From Shinella zoogloeoides (GTDB taxonomy: Bacteria > Pseudomonadota > Alphaproteobacteria > Rhizobiales > Rhizobiaceae), in assembly GCF_030733845.1 (NCBI RefSeq), contig NZ_CP132311.1, positions 186,001-250,000 of the forward strand: a stretch of DNA of 64,000 nt. The letters are read 5' to 3'. The translations under genes were made by a program, and so were the position numbers. Below the pieces are notes generated by a model. It was not told where the DNA came from. It worked only from the letters and a program-made list of their open reading frames with translations, and did no database searches. Positions 43,901-52,576 of this stretch are shown here, one piece after another. Within the stretch, counting starts at the first letter, position 1. Each line of letters starts with the position of its first letter.

Positions 43901-44066
43901 GCTCGTTGTGGCGAGCCATAGCGGGACGCGAAATGCCGCACGCGGGCGATTGTCGCGGTGCGGCAACGTGGGCGGGCGGGCGGAATTGACCTTTGCCTAT
44001 TCCGGACCACATTCTTCGTCGCGGCCACGGGGCAAAATCCGCGGCGCTTCAGAAAGGATGTGGCCA

Positions 44067-45485
44067 ATGTTCGAACAGTTGGACGCAACGCTGCTCGCCC
44101 GGTTCCAGTTCGCCTTCACGGTCTCCTTCCACATCGTCTTCCCGGCCTTCTCGATCGGCCTTGCGAGCTACCTCGCCGTCTTGGAAGGGCTGTGGCTCTG
44201 GACCAAGGACGAGGTCTACTTCGCCCTCTTCAATTTCTGGAAGACGATCTTCGCGCTCGCCTTCGGCATGGGCGTCGTCTCGGGCATCGTCATGTCCTAC
44301 CAGTTCGGCACGAACTGGAGCGTGTTCTCCGACAAGGCCGGGCCGGTCATCGGGCCGCTGATGGGCTACGAGGTGCTGACCGCTTTCTTCCTCGAAGCGG
44401 GCTTCCTCGGCGTCATGCTGTTCGGCCTCAACCGCGTCGGCCCGAAGCTGCATTTCTTCGCCACCCTCATGGTCGCCGTCGGCACCCTGATCTCGGCCAC
44501 CTGGATCCTTGCCGCCAATTCCTGGATGCAGACGCCCGCCGGCTTTTCCGTCAACGAGGCGGGCCAGTTCGTGCCCACTGACTGGTGGGCGGTGATCTTC
44601 AATCCCTCCTTTCCCTACCGGCTCGTGCACATGGTGCTTGCCGCCTACCTGACGACCGCCCTCGTCGTCGGTGCTGTCGGCGCCTATCACCTCTTGCGCG
44701 GCGATGCGCCGAAGCGCGCGAGGAAGATGTTCTCCATGGCCATGTGGATGGCGGCCATCGTCGCGCCGATCCAGATTTTCGTGGGCGATCTGCACGGCCT
44801 CAACACGCTGGAGCACCAGCCGGTCAAGGTCATGGCGATGGAGGGGCATTATGAGAGCCATCCGGACGGCGCGCCGCTCATCCTCTTCGGCATTCCGAAC
44901 GCGGCCGAGCAGCGTATCGACTACGCCATCGAGATTCCGAAACTGTCGAGCCTCATCCTGAAGCACGATCTCAACGCCCCGCTCGCCGGCCTCGACACGG
45001 TGCCGAGGGAATTGCAGCCGCCGGTCGCCGTCGTCTTCTGGTCCTTTCGCATCATGGTCGCCATCGGGTTCGCCATGCTCGGCCTCGGGCTCTGGTCGCT
45101 GTGGTGTCGCTGGCGCGGCACGCTCGGCCAGAACCGCTGGCTGCACCGCGCCTCGATCCTGATGGGCCCTGCCGGTTTTATCGCCGTGCTGGCCGGCTGG
45201 GTGACGACGGAGGTCGGCCGCCAGCCCTATACGGTCTACGGCCACCTCTTGACGGCAAATTCCGTCGCCCCGATCGATGCGCCGGCCGTCGCGACCTCGC
45301 TGATCGCCTTCATCGTCGTCTATTTCCTCGTCTTCGGCGCCGGTACCTTCTACATCCTGCGCCTGATGGGTCGGCTGCCGCGTGATCCGATGCCCGATCT
45401 TGCCGAAGGCCCGATCCGCTCGGCCGGCATCACGCCTGCCGCCGCCGTCGCCACCAAATCCGGGAGCCACCACCATGGTGCTTGA
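44067..45485 (+). CDS. cydA: cytochrome bd-type (CIO) ubiquinol oxidase subunit I
   Basis: 472 residues from the ATG preceded by AGAAAGGA; an in-frame ATG at 44058 adds three residues. Haem ligands are recognisable: His22 in FTVSFHIVFPAFSIG, His in RLVHMVLAAYLTT and Met in KVMAMEGHYES. The quinol-binding loop after that Met is short, as in the cyanide-insensitive CioA branch. About nine membrane segments. With CydB it reduces O2 to water using quinol under low oxygen or respiratory stress. It overlaps cydB by 11 nt. Confidence 0.95.
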   Translation: MFEQLDATLLARFQFAFTVSFHIVFPAFSIGLASYLAVLEGLWLWTKDEVYFALFNFWKTIFALAFGMGVVSGIVMSYQFGTNWSVFSDKAGPVIGPLMGYEVLTAFFLEAGFLGVMLFGLNRVGPKLHFFATLMVAVGTLISATWILAANSWMQTPAGFSVNEAGQFVPTDWWAVIFNPSFPYRLVHMVLAAYLTTALVVGAVGAYHLLRGDAPKRARKMFSMAMWMAAIVAPIQIFVGDLHGLNTLEHQPVKVMAMEGHYESHPDGAPLILFGIPNAAEQRIDYAIEIPKLSSLILKHDLNAPLAGLDTVPRELQPPVAVVFWSFRIMVAIGFAMLGLGLWSLWCRWRGTLGQNRWLHRASILMGPAGFIAVLAGWVTTEVGRQPYTVYGHLLTANSVAPIDAPAVATSLIAFIVVYFLVFGAGTFYILRLMGRLPRDPMPDLAEGPIRSAGITPAAAVATKSGSHHHGA

Positions 45486-46479
45486 CCTTCCCTTCATCTG
45501 GGCGGCGATCATCGCCTTCGCCGTGCTCGCCTATGTCATCCTCGACGGCTTCGATCTCGGCGTCGGCATTCTCTTCCCCTTCTTCAAGGAAAAGCACGAC
45601 CGCGACGTGATGATGAATTCCGTCGCCCCCGTCTGGGACGGCAACGAGACCTGGCTGGTGCTGGGCGGCGGCGGGCTGATGGCGGTCTTCCCGCTCGCCT
45701 ATGCGACCGTCCTGCCGGCGCTCTACATGCCGCTCGTGCTGATGCTGCTCGGCCTCATCTTCCGCGGCGTGGCCTTCGAATACCGCTGGCGCACGCGGCG
45801 CGGCGAGTTCCTCTGGGATATCGCCTTTGCCGGCGGCTCGATGGTCGCGGCCTTCACCCAGGGCGTGGCGCTCGGCGCGCTTGTACAGGGAATCCCGGTC
45901 GAAAACCGCGCCTATGCCGGCGGCTGGTGGGATTGGCTGACGCCGTTCTCCATCGCGACGGGCCTTGCGCTTCTCATCGGCTATGCTCTGCTCGGCGCCA
46001 CCTGGCTAGTGATGAAGACGAGCGGGCCGCTTGCCGAGCGCGCCCGCGGCTACGCGCTGAAGGCCGGCATCGGCACGCTTGTCGCCATGGGTGTCTTCAG
46101 CCTGTGGACGCCCTTCCTCGAGCCGCTCTATTTCGAGCGCTGGTTCGGCTGGCCGACCGTCGCCTTCTCCCTGCTCGTGCCGCTGCTCGTGCTCGGCTGC
46201 TTCGCGCTTCTCGTCCACGGCCTGCGCACGCAGCACGATTCGCGGCCCTTCCTCGCCGCGCTCGGCCTCTTCGTGCTCGGCTTCGCCGGCATCGGCATCA
46301 GCTTCTATCCCTATATCGTGCCCGCCTCGCTGACGATCTGGCAGGCCGCTGCCCCGGAGGAAAGCCTCGCCTTCCTCCTGGTCGGGGCCGTGGTGCTGGT
46401 GCCGATGATCCTCGGCTACACCGCCTATGCCTATTGGGTCTTCCGCGGCAAGGTCGATCCGGAAGAGGGCTATCATTGA
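45475..46479 (+). CDS. cydB: cytochrome bd-type (CIO) ubiquinol oxidase subunit II
   Basis: 334 residues. Start ATG 45475 inside the cydA C-terminal codons, with a CGGGAG SD. Signature stretches are LDGFDLGVGILFPF, SVAPVWDGNETWLVLGGGGLMAVFPLAYA, IFRGVAFEYR and the C-terminal PYIVPASLTIWQAAAPEESLAFLLVG. Eight or so membrane segments. It carries the second half of the quinol oxidase dimer. Its stop overlaps the ATG of the small subunit gene by one base (TGATG). Confidence 0.95.
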   Translation: MVLDLPFIWAAIIAFAVLAYVILDGFDLGVGILFPFFKEKHDRDVMMNSVAPVWDGNETWLVLGGGGLMAVFPLAYATVLPALYMPLVLMLLGLIFRGVAFEYRWRTRRGEFLWDIAFAGGSMVAAFTQGVALGALVQGIPVENRAYAGGWWDWLTPFSIATGLALLIGYALLGATWLVMKTSGPLAERARGYALKAGIGTLVAMGVFSLWTPFLEPLYFERWFGWPTVAFSLLVPLLVLGCFALLVHGLRTQHDSRPFLAALGLFVLGFAGIGISFYPYIVPASLTIWQAAAPEESLAFLLVGAVVLVPMILGYTAYAYWVFRGKVDPEEGYH

Positions 46480-46592
46480 TGGCGGAGCATTCGACGGCGC
46501 GCAAACTCCTCTGGTTCGCCGGCCTCTGGGCCGGCGGCGTTCTGGCGGTGACGATCCTCGGGTTAGCGATAAAACTCGCCATCGGAACCTGA
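46479..46592 (+). CDS. DUF2474 / CydX-like small subunit of the bd oxidase
   Basis: 37 residues: a short basic N-terminus (AEHSTARKLLWF) and one membrane helix (GLWAGGVLAVTILGLAIKLAI). Single-span peptides of this type follow cydAB in many proteobacteria and stabilise the oxidase (CydX) or are called DUF2474 in the CIO branch. The one-base overlap with cydB shows translational coupling. Confidence 0.85.
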   Translation: MAEHSTARKLLWFAGLWAGGVLAVTILGLAIKLAIGT

Positions 46593-46651
46593 CTTCACGT
46601 TACGTTACCGCTTCCAGCCTCGCGCCAGCTTGCTTGCCTAGGTTCCGCCTC

Positions 46652-46727
46652 GGCCAGCATGCAGGCCCGCAGGCGAAAGACAGGACCGCACCCTCCTTTT
46701 GCCTAACCCCCGGGCCTGCATGTGGCC
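46652..46727 (+). other. strong unassigned RNA/DNA hairpin element
   Basis: Left arm 46652-46669 and right arm 46711-46727 pair over 17 bp with one bulged G (core CATGCAGGCCCG / CGGGCCTGCATG). Inside, AGGCGAAAG (46671-46679) pairs with CTTTTGCCT (46696-46704) with one G-U. The whole lies in the 212-bp gap between the bd oxidase operon and the chorismate mutase gene. It could be a small RNA, a leader element or a terminator for the cyd operon; it matches no riboswitch I know. Confidence 0.5.
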
Positions 46728-46804
46728 TTGTGTCTTGCGACACCTGAGCGCCTTCCCCCAAAAACGTTCCTCTGCTATCCCGTTCCCGACACGAGGAGAC
46801 CGGA

Positions 46805-47104
46805 ATGGCGAAGACTGCGGCAGACTGCACGACGATGGCGGAGATCCGGGAGAACATCGACCGGGTCGACGACGCGCTGATGTCGCTCTTTGCCGAGCGC
46901 TGGAGCTTTATCGGCCGGGCCGCCGAGATCAAGGCCGGCCTCGGCATTCCCGCCGACGTGCCGGAGCGTGTCCGGCAGGTGCGTGACAACGCCCGCCGCA
47001 ATGCCGAGGCGCACGGCCTCGACGGCGATTTCTACGAAGAGATCTGGGCGCGGCTCATCGACCGTGCCATCGCGCATGAGAAGACGCTGCTCGGGGAACC
47101 CTGA
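46805..47104 (+). CDS. chorismate mutase, AroQ type
   Basis: 99 residues after an ACGAGGAGACC SD. All-helical CM_2 domain: MAEIRENIDRVDDALMSLFAERWSFIGRAAEIKAGLGIPADVPERVRQVRDNARRNAEAHGLD...FYEEIWARLIDRAIAHEKTLL. The positively charged active-site residues of the family (first-helix Arg, the second-helix Lys and the Arg pair after PE) are present. It converts chorismate to prephenate for Phe and Tyr. Stand-alone and PchB-like in length; it is convergent with galE (3 nt gap). Confidence 0.88.
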   Translation: MAKTAADCTTMAEIRENIDRVDDALMSLFAERWSFIGRAAEIKAGLGIPADVPERVRQVRDNARRNAEAHGLDGDFYEEIWARLIDRAIAHEKTLLGEP

Positions 47105-47107
47105 AAC

Positions 47108-48100
47108 TCAGCGTTGGTTGCGCTTGCCGAGGTGATCTTCCCAGTCGAGCGCGGTGCGCACGATGAAGGAGAGGTCGTCATGCTGCGGCTTCCAGTCCAG
47201 CTCCTTCATGGCGACGGAGGGATTGGCGACGATGAGCACCGCATCGCCCGGCCGGCGCTCGGCAAAGCGCACGGGAAAATCCCTGCCGGAGACGGCCTTG
47301 ACCTGCTCCAGCACTTCCAGCACGGAGAAACCGCGGCCATAGCCGCAATTGGCGACGATCGAGCCGCCGCCCGCCCGCATGCGCTGCAGGGCTTTGAGAT
47401 GCGCATTGGCAAGGTCGCTGACATGGATATAGTCGCGGATGCAGGTGCCGTCGGGCGTTGGATAGTCGAGGCCGTAGACATCCATGCCGTCCCGCTTGCC
47501 GAGCGCCGCCTCGCTCGCCACCTTGATGAGGTGCGTGGCGCCCTTGGTGGATTGGCCGGTGCGGCCGCGCGGGTCGGCACCCGCCACGTTGAAATAGCGC
47601 AGCGCCGTATAGGTGAAGTCATGCGCGGCGGCGGTGTCGCGCAGCATGATCTCGGTCATCAGCTTGGAGGAGCCATAGGGCGATTCCGGCCGGAGCGCCG
47701 CGGTCTCGAGCACAGGTTCCGTTCCATCCGGCGTGCCGTAGACGGCGGCGGTGGAGGAGAAGACGAAATGCGGCACCTTGGCCGCGACGGCGGCGGCGAT
47801 CAGCGCGCGTGACTTAACCGTGTTGTTCTCGTAGTAGGAGAGGGGATCACTCACCGATTCCGGCACGATGATCGATCCGGCGAAGTGGATGATCGCATCG
47901 ATGCGGTTTTCCGCGAAGATCTTCGCCAGCAGCGCAGCATCGGCGATATCGCCCTCGTAGAAGCGCGCCTCGGGCGCCACCGCCCAGCGGAAGCCTGTGG
48001 AAAGCCGGTCGAGCACCACGACCTCCTCGCCGGCATCGACGAGCGCCCACACCATATGGCTGCCGATATAGCCCGCGCCACCCGTTACCAGAACTGCCAT
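47108..48100 (-). CDS. galE: UDP-glucose 4-epimerase
   Basis: 330 residues after a CGGAGAATGAC SD. Extended SDR: NAD motif VTGGAGYIGSHMV, HFAGSIIVPESVSDPLSYYENN, Ser-Tyr-Lys triad around FSSTAAVYG and SPYGSSKLMTE, then LRYFNVAGAD, GDGTCIRDYIHVSDLA-type stretch and NCGYGRGFSVLEV. It interconverts UDP-glucose and UDP-galactose; in rhizobia the equivalent ExoB supplies galactose for exopolysaccharide and lipopolysaccharide. No exo genes are adjacent. Confidence 0.93.
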   Translation of the reverse strand: MAVLVTGGAGYIGSHMVWALVDAGEEVVVLDRLSTGFRWAVAPEARFYEGDIADAALLAKIFAENRIDAIIHFAGSIIVPESVSDPLSYYENNTVKSRALIAAAVAAKVPHFVFSSTAAVYGTPDGTEPVLETAALRPESPYGSSKLMTEIMLRDTAAAHDFTYTALRYFNVAGADPRGRTGQSTKGATHLIKVASEAALGKRDGMDVYGLDYPTPDGTCIRDYIHVSDLANAHLKALQRMRAGGGSIVANCGYGRGFSVLEVLEQVKAVSGRDFPVRFAERRPGDAVLIVANPSVAMKELDWKPQHDDLSFIVRTALDWEDHLGKRNQR

Positions 48101-48202
48101 GTCATTCTCCGAATCGCCTGAATTGCAGGCATATCACCCCGCTCGCCGGCAAGATGCAACCGGCAGCGGCCGACCCTTCTTCCGTACCGGAAAGGCAACA
48201 TC

Positions 48203-48730
48203 ATGTCCGATCGTTTCATCGTGCTCTCCGGCTGCTCCGGCGGCGGAAAATCGACCCTGCTGGAGGAACTGCTTCGGCGCGGCCATGCCGTCGTGGAAGA
48301 GCCGGGCCGCCGCATCGTGCAGCAGGAGCTGGCGGCGGGCGGCAGCGCCCTGCCATGGCTGGACCTTGAGGCCTTCGCGCGCCGCGCCGTGGCCCTCGCG
48401 CTTGCCGACCGCGCGGCGATGCGCGCCCAGTCCGGCCTCGTCTTCTTCGACCGCGGCCTGATCGACGCCGCATCGGCGCTGGAGGAGGCCGGCGGCGAGC
48501 GGGTCCTCGCCGCTCTTGGCGCGGAACACCGCTACCACAGCCGGGTCTTCCTCACGCCGCCCTGGCCGGAGATCTATGCCGGGGATCCCGAGCGCCGGCA
48601 TGGCTTCGACGCGGCGCGCGCCGAATACGAGCGCCTGGAAAGGGCGTATCCGATGCTCGGCTACGAGACGGTCATCCTGCCGAAAGTGCCGGTGGCCGAG
48701 CGTGCGGATTTCGTGCTCGCCCGGCTCTGA
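48203..48730 (+). CDS. AAA-family P-loop ATPase (AAA_28-like)
   Basis: 175 residues. Walker A is GCSGGGKST (residues 10-18), then EEPGRRIVQQEL, a Walker B-like VFFDRGLIDAA and a lid region with RRHGFDAARAEYERLERAYP. This is the NadR/thymidylate-kinase-like group of small predicted kinases (AAA_28). The phosphoryl acceptor is unknown. Monocistronic, 102 nt from galE start (divergent) and 6 nt from the convergent aminotransferase gene. Confidence 0.83.
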   Translation: MSDRFIVLSGCSGGGKSTLLEELLRRGHAVVEEPGRRIVQQELAAGGSALPWLDLEAFARRAVALALADRAAMRAQSGLVFFDRGLIDAASALEEAGGERVLAALGAEHRYHSRVFLTPPWPEIYAGDPERRHGFDAARAEYERLERAYPMLGYETVILPKVPVAERADFVLARL

Positions 48731-48736
48731 CGCGCC

Positions 48737-49903
48737 TCAGCGCGCAGCGATGTAGCGGGCGAGCCGGCCGGCCGCCTCTTCCACCTGTTTCGGGTCCCGC
48801 AAGAAGCAGGCGCGCATGAACAAATCGCCGCCGGGGCCGAAGGCCGTGCCCGGTGCAAGCCCGACATTGGTGCGGTCGACGATATCGAGCGCGGCCCGCC
48901 GCGAATCCGTCACGCCATCGATCTTCAGGAACGCGTAGAGCGCCCCGTCCGGCTTCAGCGTCTCCACCCGGTTGGTGGCGATCAACGCATCGCAGAACAC
49001 ATCGCGGTTCCTCGCCGCCTTGTCGATATTCGCCTGTACGAAGGCGTCGCCCTCGTCGAGCGCCACGATCGCGCCCTGCTGCAGGAACTGCGGCACGCCG
49101 GACGTGGAGTACTGGATGAGGTTTTCCAGCACTTGGCCGATTTCCGGAGGCGCGACGATCCAGCCGACGCGCCAGCCGGTCATTGACCAGTTCTTCGAGA
49201 AGGAATTGACGAAGATGATCCGGTCGCCCTCCTGCATGACGTCGAGGAAGGAGGGCGCGCGCCCGCCTGCATAGTGATAGAGCGCGTAAATCTCGTCGGC
49301 CATGATCCAGAGGTCATGCCGCCGGGCGATGGCGAGCAGGTTTTCGAGGTCCGCGCGCGTCGCCGTCCAGCCGGTCGGGTTCGACGGCGTGTTGACGAAG
49401 AGTACGCGCGTCTTCGGCGTGATCACCGCCTCGACGCGGTCGAGATCGACCTGCCAGCGCCCGCCGGCAAAATCGAGCGGCACGGCAATGGGATTGGCGC
49501 CGGAAAGCTCGGCCGCTGCCGCGAAGTTCGGCCAGGCCGGTGTCAGGTAGACCATGTCGTCGCCCGGCGAGACGAGCGCCTCGATGGCAAGCTTGATCGC
49601 CTGCATGCCCGAGCCGACCGCATAGAAATGCTCGGCCGGCAGCACCGCGCCGAAGCGCCGCGCATAATAGCGCGACAGCGCCGCCCGAAGCTCGGGAATG
49701 CCGCGCTGCCATGTATAGAAGGTCTCGCCCCGTAGCAGCGCGTCGGACGCCGCGCGCGCAATGAACTCCGGCGTCGGCAGGTCCCCTTCGCCGACCCAGA
49801 GCGGGATCAACCCTTCGCGCCCGCGCGCATAATTGACGACTTCGACGATCCCGCTCTCCGGCGCCCGAAGCGAGCGGGGGCTGAGGCTTTCGACGATGCT
49901 CAT
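48737..49903 (-). CDS. class I/II PLP aminotransferase
   Basis: 388 residues from MSIVESLSPRSLRAPESGI, which has a CCGGAG SD; the longer in-frame start lacks one. Fold type I features: WVGEGDLPTPEFI, GSGMQAIKLAIEAL, NTPSNPTGW, ADEIYALYHY, PLP lysine in VNSFSKNWSMTGWRVGW and MRACFL with the substrate-binding Arg. Related to aspartate/aromatic-type aminotransferases of rhizobia; the substrate cannot be determined. The neighbours give no pathway hint. Confidence 0.87.
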   Translation of the reverse strand: MSIVESLSPRSLRAPESGIVEVVNYARGREGLIPLWVGEGDLPTPEFIARAASDALLRGETFYTWQRGIPELRAALSRYYARRFGAVLPAEHFYAVGSGMQAIKLAIEALVSPGDDMVYLTPAWPNFAAAAELSGANPIAVPLDFAGGRWQVDLDRVEAVITPKTRVLFVNTPSNPTGWTATRADLENLLAIARRHDLWIMADEIYALYHYAGGRAPSFLDVMQEGDRIIFVNSFSKNWSMTGWRVGWIVAPPEIGQVLENLIQYSTSGVPQFLQQGAIVALDEGDAFVQANIDKAARNRDVFCDALIATNRVETLKPDGALYAFLKIDGVTDSRRAALDIVDRTNVGLAPGTAFGPGGDLFMRACFLRDPKQVEEAAGRLARYIAAR

Positions 49904-50094
49904 GAAATTCACTCCGGCAAACCGCAATCCGCCTTCGCCCGGCCGGACGAAGCGGCCAAGGTCTAGCCGGTTTTGCGGCATGGTTCACGCGAGTTTCGCT
50001 GACAGATGCATCGGTTTCGGTGATGGGAGTGGCGCGAGGAACGCGCAGCATCGAGAGATGTTGGGCAGCGGCTGCTTGCATGTGGGGGAAGTGA

Positions 50095-50170
50095 TGGTGC
50101 CCGGAGGCGGATTTGAACCACCGACACGCGGATTTTCAATCCGCTGCTCTACCAACTGAGCTATCCGGGC
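50095..50170 (-). tRNA. tRNA-Phe (GAA)
   Basis: 76 nt including an encoded CCA. On the minus strand the acceptor stem GCCCGGA pairs with TCCGGGC. D-arm GCTC...GAGC, anticodon stem GCGGA/TCCGC with loop TTGAAAA (anticodon GAA), T-arm GTGG-TTCAAAT-CCGC. It is downstream of yacG, an order often seen in rhizobia. Confidence 0.96.
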
Positions 50171-50344
50171 ATCCAGGTGGATTTCGCTTGGAAATCCGTG
50201 GGGCGCTTGGTTTCGCCCCGGAAGCGAGCGGGGTTATAGCATCTTGCAAAAATGTGTCCAGCCCTATCGGCGGTTTTTTGCCGGAAAAATGGGGTGGTTT
50301 GCAAGCTATGGAAAAGATTGCGTTTTTGTCGTGTGACAGGGCTG

Positions 50345-50554
50345 TCACGTCTCGTCGTCTTCGGCCTTTGCCTCGTCGTCGGCAACGGGGATGGCGTAGG
50401 AGCCGGAGAGCCAGCGGTTGAGATCGACGTCGCGGCAGCGGTTCGAGCAGAAGGGGTAGTGCTCGCGCGCCGAGGGGCGCTTGCAGATCGGGCAGGGCAC
50501 GGCCTTGCGCAGCGGCGCCACCTTCGCGGCCGGTTTCGGGGTCTCGTCCGTCAT
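50345..50554 (-). CDS. yacG: DNA gyrase inhibitor / zinc-binding protein YacG
   Basis: 69 residues. The zinc knuckle is formed by Cys21, Cys24, Cys36 and Cys40 (CPICKRPS ... YPFCSNRCRDVDLNRWL), exactly as in YacG, which binds and inhibits GyrB in E. coli. The ends are charged and disordered. It starts 1 nt after the maf stop, so the two are translated from the same mRNA. Confidence 0.93.
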   Translation of the reverse strand: MTDETPKPAAKVAPLRKAVPCPICKRPSAREHYPFCSNRCRDVDLNRWLSGSYAIPVADDEAKAEDDET

Positions 50555-50555
50555 G

Positions 50556-51176
50556 TCAGGCGTCCGCCCAGCCGGCGTGCACGTCGAAGCCTTCGCCCGA
50601 CAGGAGCGTTAGGGTCTCGTAGAGGGGAAGGCCCACGACATTCGTGTAGGAGCCGACGAGCTTGACGACGAAGCTGCCGGCAATGCCCTGGATGGCATAG
50701 CCGCCCGCCTTGCCGCGCCACTGGCCGGAGGCGAGGTAATGCTCGATGTCGGTGGTCGACAGGCGCTTGAAGCGGACCTTGGTGTCGATGACCTTCTGGC
50801 GCACGGTGCGGTCAGGCGTGATGAGGCAGACGCCGGTGAAGACGCGGTGGCTGCGGCCCGACAGGAGGTGCAGCGCGCTCGATGCCTCGTCGATCATCTC
50901 GGTCTTCGGCAGGATGCGCCGGCCGACGGAGACGACCGTGTCGGCGGAAAGGATGTAGCTGCCTGCAAAGGCGGGATCGCCCTTGATGGCGGCCAGCGCC
51001 GCCTGCGCCTTGCCGGTCGACAGGCGCCGCGCCAGCGAGCGCGGATGCTCGGAGCGCTTCGGCGTCTCGTCGATGTCCATCGGCATCAGGCGCACGGGCT
51101 CGATGCCCGCCTGCGCGAGCAGTTCGACGCGGCGCGGCGAGCCGGAGGCGAGGATGAGCTTGTCGGTCTGCGCCAT
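50556..51176 (-). CDS. maf: Maf-family nucleotide pyrophosphatase
   Basis: 206 residues. N-terminal [19 protein letters not shown] contains the Maf SxSPRR signature, with the acidic catalytic region in [20 protein letters not shown] and Q/G-rich [27 protein letters not shown] near the C-terminus. Maf proteins hydrolyse dTTP, UTP or modified nucleotides and are linked to septum formation. It lies 90 nt after infA on the same strand and is coupled to yacG. Confidence 0.93.
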   Translation of the reverse strand: MAQTDKLILASGSPRRVELLAQAGIEPVRLMPMDIDETPKRSEHPRSLARRLSTGKAQAALAAIKGDPAFAGSYILSADTVVSVGRRILPKTEMIDEASSALHLLSGRSHRVFTGVCLITPDRTVRQKVIDTKVRFKRLSTTDIEHYLASGQWRGKAGGYAIQGIAGSFVVKLVGSYTNVVGLPLYETLTLLSGEGFDVHAGWADA

Positions 51177-51266
51177 GATGTCTCCGGGAAAGCGCGGGAT
51201 GCGCCGCTCTTCGCACGACGGCCGTGGCCGGGCGAGGGTACGGCCCCCGGGCCTGCGAGAAGCGGC

Positions 51267-51485
51267 TTACTTGAAGCGGTAGGTGATGCGACCCTTGGTG
51301 AGGTCGTACGGGGTCATCTCGACCAGCACCTTGTCGCCGGCGAGAACGCGGATGCGGTTCTTGCGCATGCGGCCCGCGGTGTGGGCGATGATCTCGTGCT
51401 CGTTTTCGAGCTTGACGCGGAAGGTGGCGTTCGGGAGCAGTTCCGTCACGACGCCGGGAAATTCGAGGACTTCTTCTTTTGCCAT
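51267..51485 (-). CDS. infA: translation initiation factor IF-1
   Basis: 72 residues, the canonical length. A single S1/OB fold: [69 protein letters not shown]. It binds the A site of the 30S subunit during initiation. SD AAGGAATACC. Conserved rhizobial neighbourhood with maf and yacG downstream and a low-molecular-weight phosphatase upstream. Confidence 0.98.
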   Translation of the reverse strand: MAKEEVLEFPGVVTELLPNATFRVKLENEHEIIAHTAGRMRKNRIRVLAGDKVLVEMTPYDLTKGRITYRFK

Positions 51486-51630
51486 CTTTGTGCGGTATTC
51501 CTTGAGGGTGGATTCGGGGAGGCTCTATGCCCGCCTCGAAAAAGTTGCCGGAAACTACACAATCCCCAGTGCTTTGTGAACACCGAAGCGCCGGCTTTCT
51601 GCATTTGCCTTGTTTACGGCTATTTGCGGC

Positions 51631-52092
51631 TCAGCCGGGGCCTTTCAGCCGCTTCTCGATGAGGAGCTTCAGGTGCTCGCGGACCTCGCGGTAGGAATGC
51701 ATGATCTGGTCGCGCGTGCCCGTCGCGGCTGCCGGGTCGGGCGTCGGCCAGTACATGACATCGACGGCCATCGAACGGGTGAGTTCCAGCGCGGCATGGT
51801 GCGCCTCGGGGGCCAGCGTCACGATGAGGTCGAAATAATCGTCCTCCAGCTCGTCGAGCGAATGGGGCGCATGCCGGCCGAGCGACAGGCCGACTTCGCC
51901 GAGAACGGCATCTACGAAGGGGTCGCGCTCGCCGGGGCGGATGCCGGCGGAAGCGACATAGGTTCCGGGCAGCAGGCTGCGGGCCAGCGTCTCGGCCATG
52001 GGCGAGCGCACCGCATTCATGCGGCACATGAAGAGGACCGAACCGGGCGTTCGTGACTTGGCTTTGTCAGGCGATGGGAAAACGCCCTCCAT
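51631..52092 (-). CDS. low-molecular-weight protein-tyrosine phosphatase / arsenate reductase-like
   Basis: 153 residues. The P-loop is CRMNAVRS (Cys23, Arg29), a CX5R motif after the strand SVLFM, followed by PMAETLARSLL and a late aspartate in PTPDPAA that fits the general acid. Proteins of this kind in this gene order are annotated as arsenate reductase-like phosphatases; true substrates are unknown. It starts 4 nt after the UPF0262 stop, so it belongs to the hisD operon. Confidence 0.87.
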   Translation of the reverse strand: MEGVFPSPDKAKSRTPGSVLFMCRMNAVRSPMAETLARSLLPGTYVASAGIRPGERDPFVDAVLGEVGLSLGRHAPHSLDELEDDYFDLIVTLAPEAHHAALELTRSMAVDVMYWPTPDPAAATGTRDQIMHSYREVREHLKLLIEKRLKGPG

Positions 52093-52096
52093 CCGC

Positions 52097-52573
52097 TCAC
52101 CCGCGCCAGTAGAGAACGCAGACGAGCGTGAAGAGGCGGCGGGCCGTGTCGAAATCGAACTTGATCTTGCCCGAAAGCCGGTCCAGCAGCGTCTGCGAAC
52201 CCTCGTTGTGGATGCCGCGGCGACCCATGTCGATCGCCTCGATCTGGCTGGGCGTCGCCGAGCGGATCGCCTGGTAGTAGCTCTCGCAGATCAGGAAATA
52301 GTCCTTCACGATGCGCCGGAAGGGTGTCAGCGAGAGGATGTGCGTGGCGACGTCGTCGCCGGCTTCCGTGCGGATGACGAAGACGAGCTTGGAATCGAGA
52401 AGGGACAGGTTCAGGCGATAGGGACCGCCGGCATGGCCGATCGGCTCGAAGGTGTTTTCCTCGATGAGGTCGAAGATGGCAACCGCGCGCTCGTGCTCGA
52501 CATCGGGCGTGGCACGGCCGATCGTATCGTCCAGCACCACGTCGCAGAGGCGGAAGCTGCCCTTCGTGCCCAT
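52097..52573 (-). CDS. UPF0262 family protein
   Basis: 158 residues. The family stretches are [82 protein letters not shown] and a C-terminal [18 protein letters not shown]. The family is confined to alphaproteobacteria and nearly always lies just after hisD, as here (3 nt gap). Function unknown. Confidence 0.93.
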   Translation of the reverse strand: MGTKGSFRLCDVVLDDTIGRATPDVEHERAVAIFDLIEENTFEPIGHAGGPYRLNLSLLDSKLVFVIRTEAGDDVATHILSLTPFRRIVKDYFLICESYYQAIRSATPSQIEAIDMGRRGIHNEGSQTLLDRLSGKIKFDFDTARRLFTLVCVLYWRG

Positions 52574-52576
52574 GCC

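Noticed and set aside
46600..46804. Hairpin region considered as 6S RNA, SRP RNA, RNase P or a known riboswitch
   Set aside because: None of the conserved single-stranded motifs of those RNAs could be found on either strand, so it is left unassigned.
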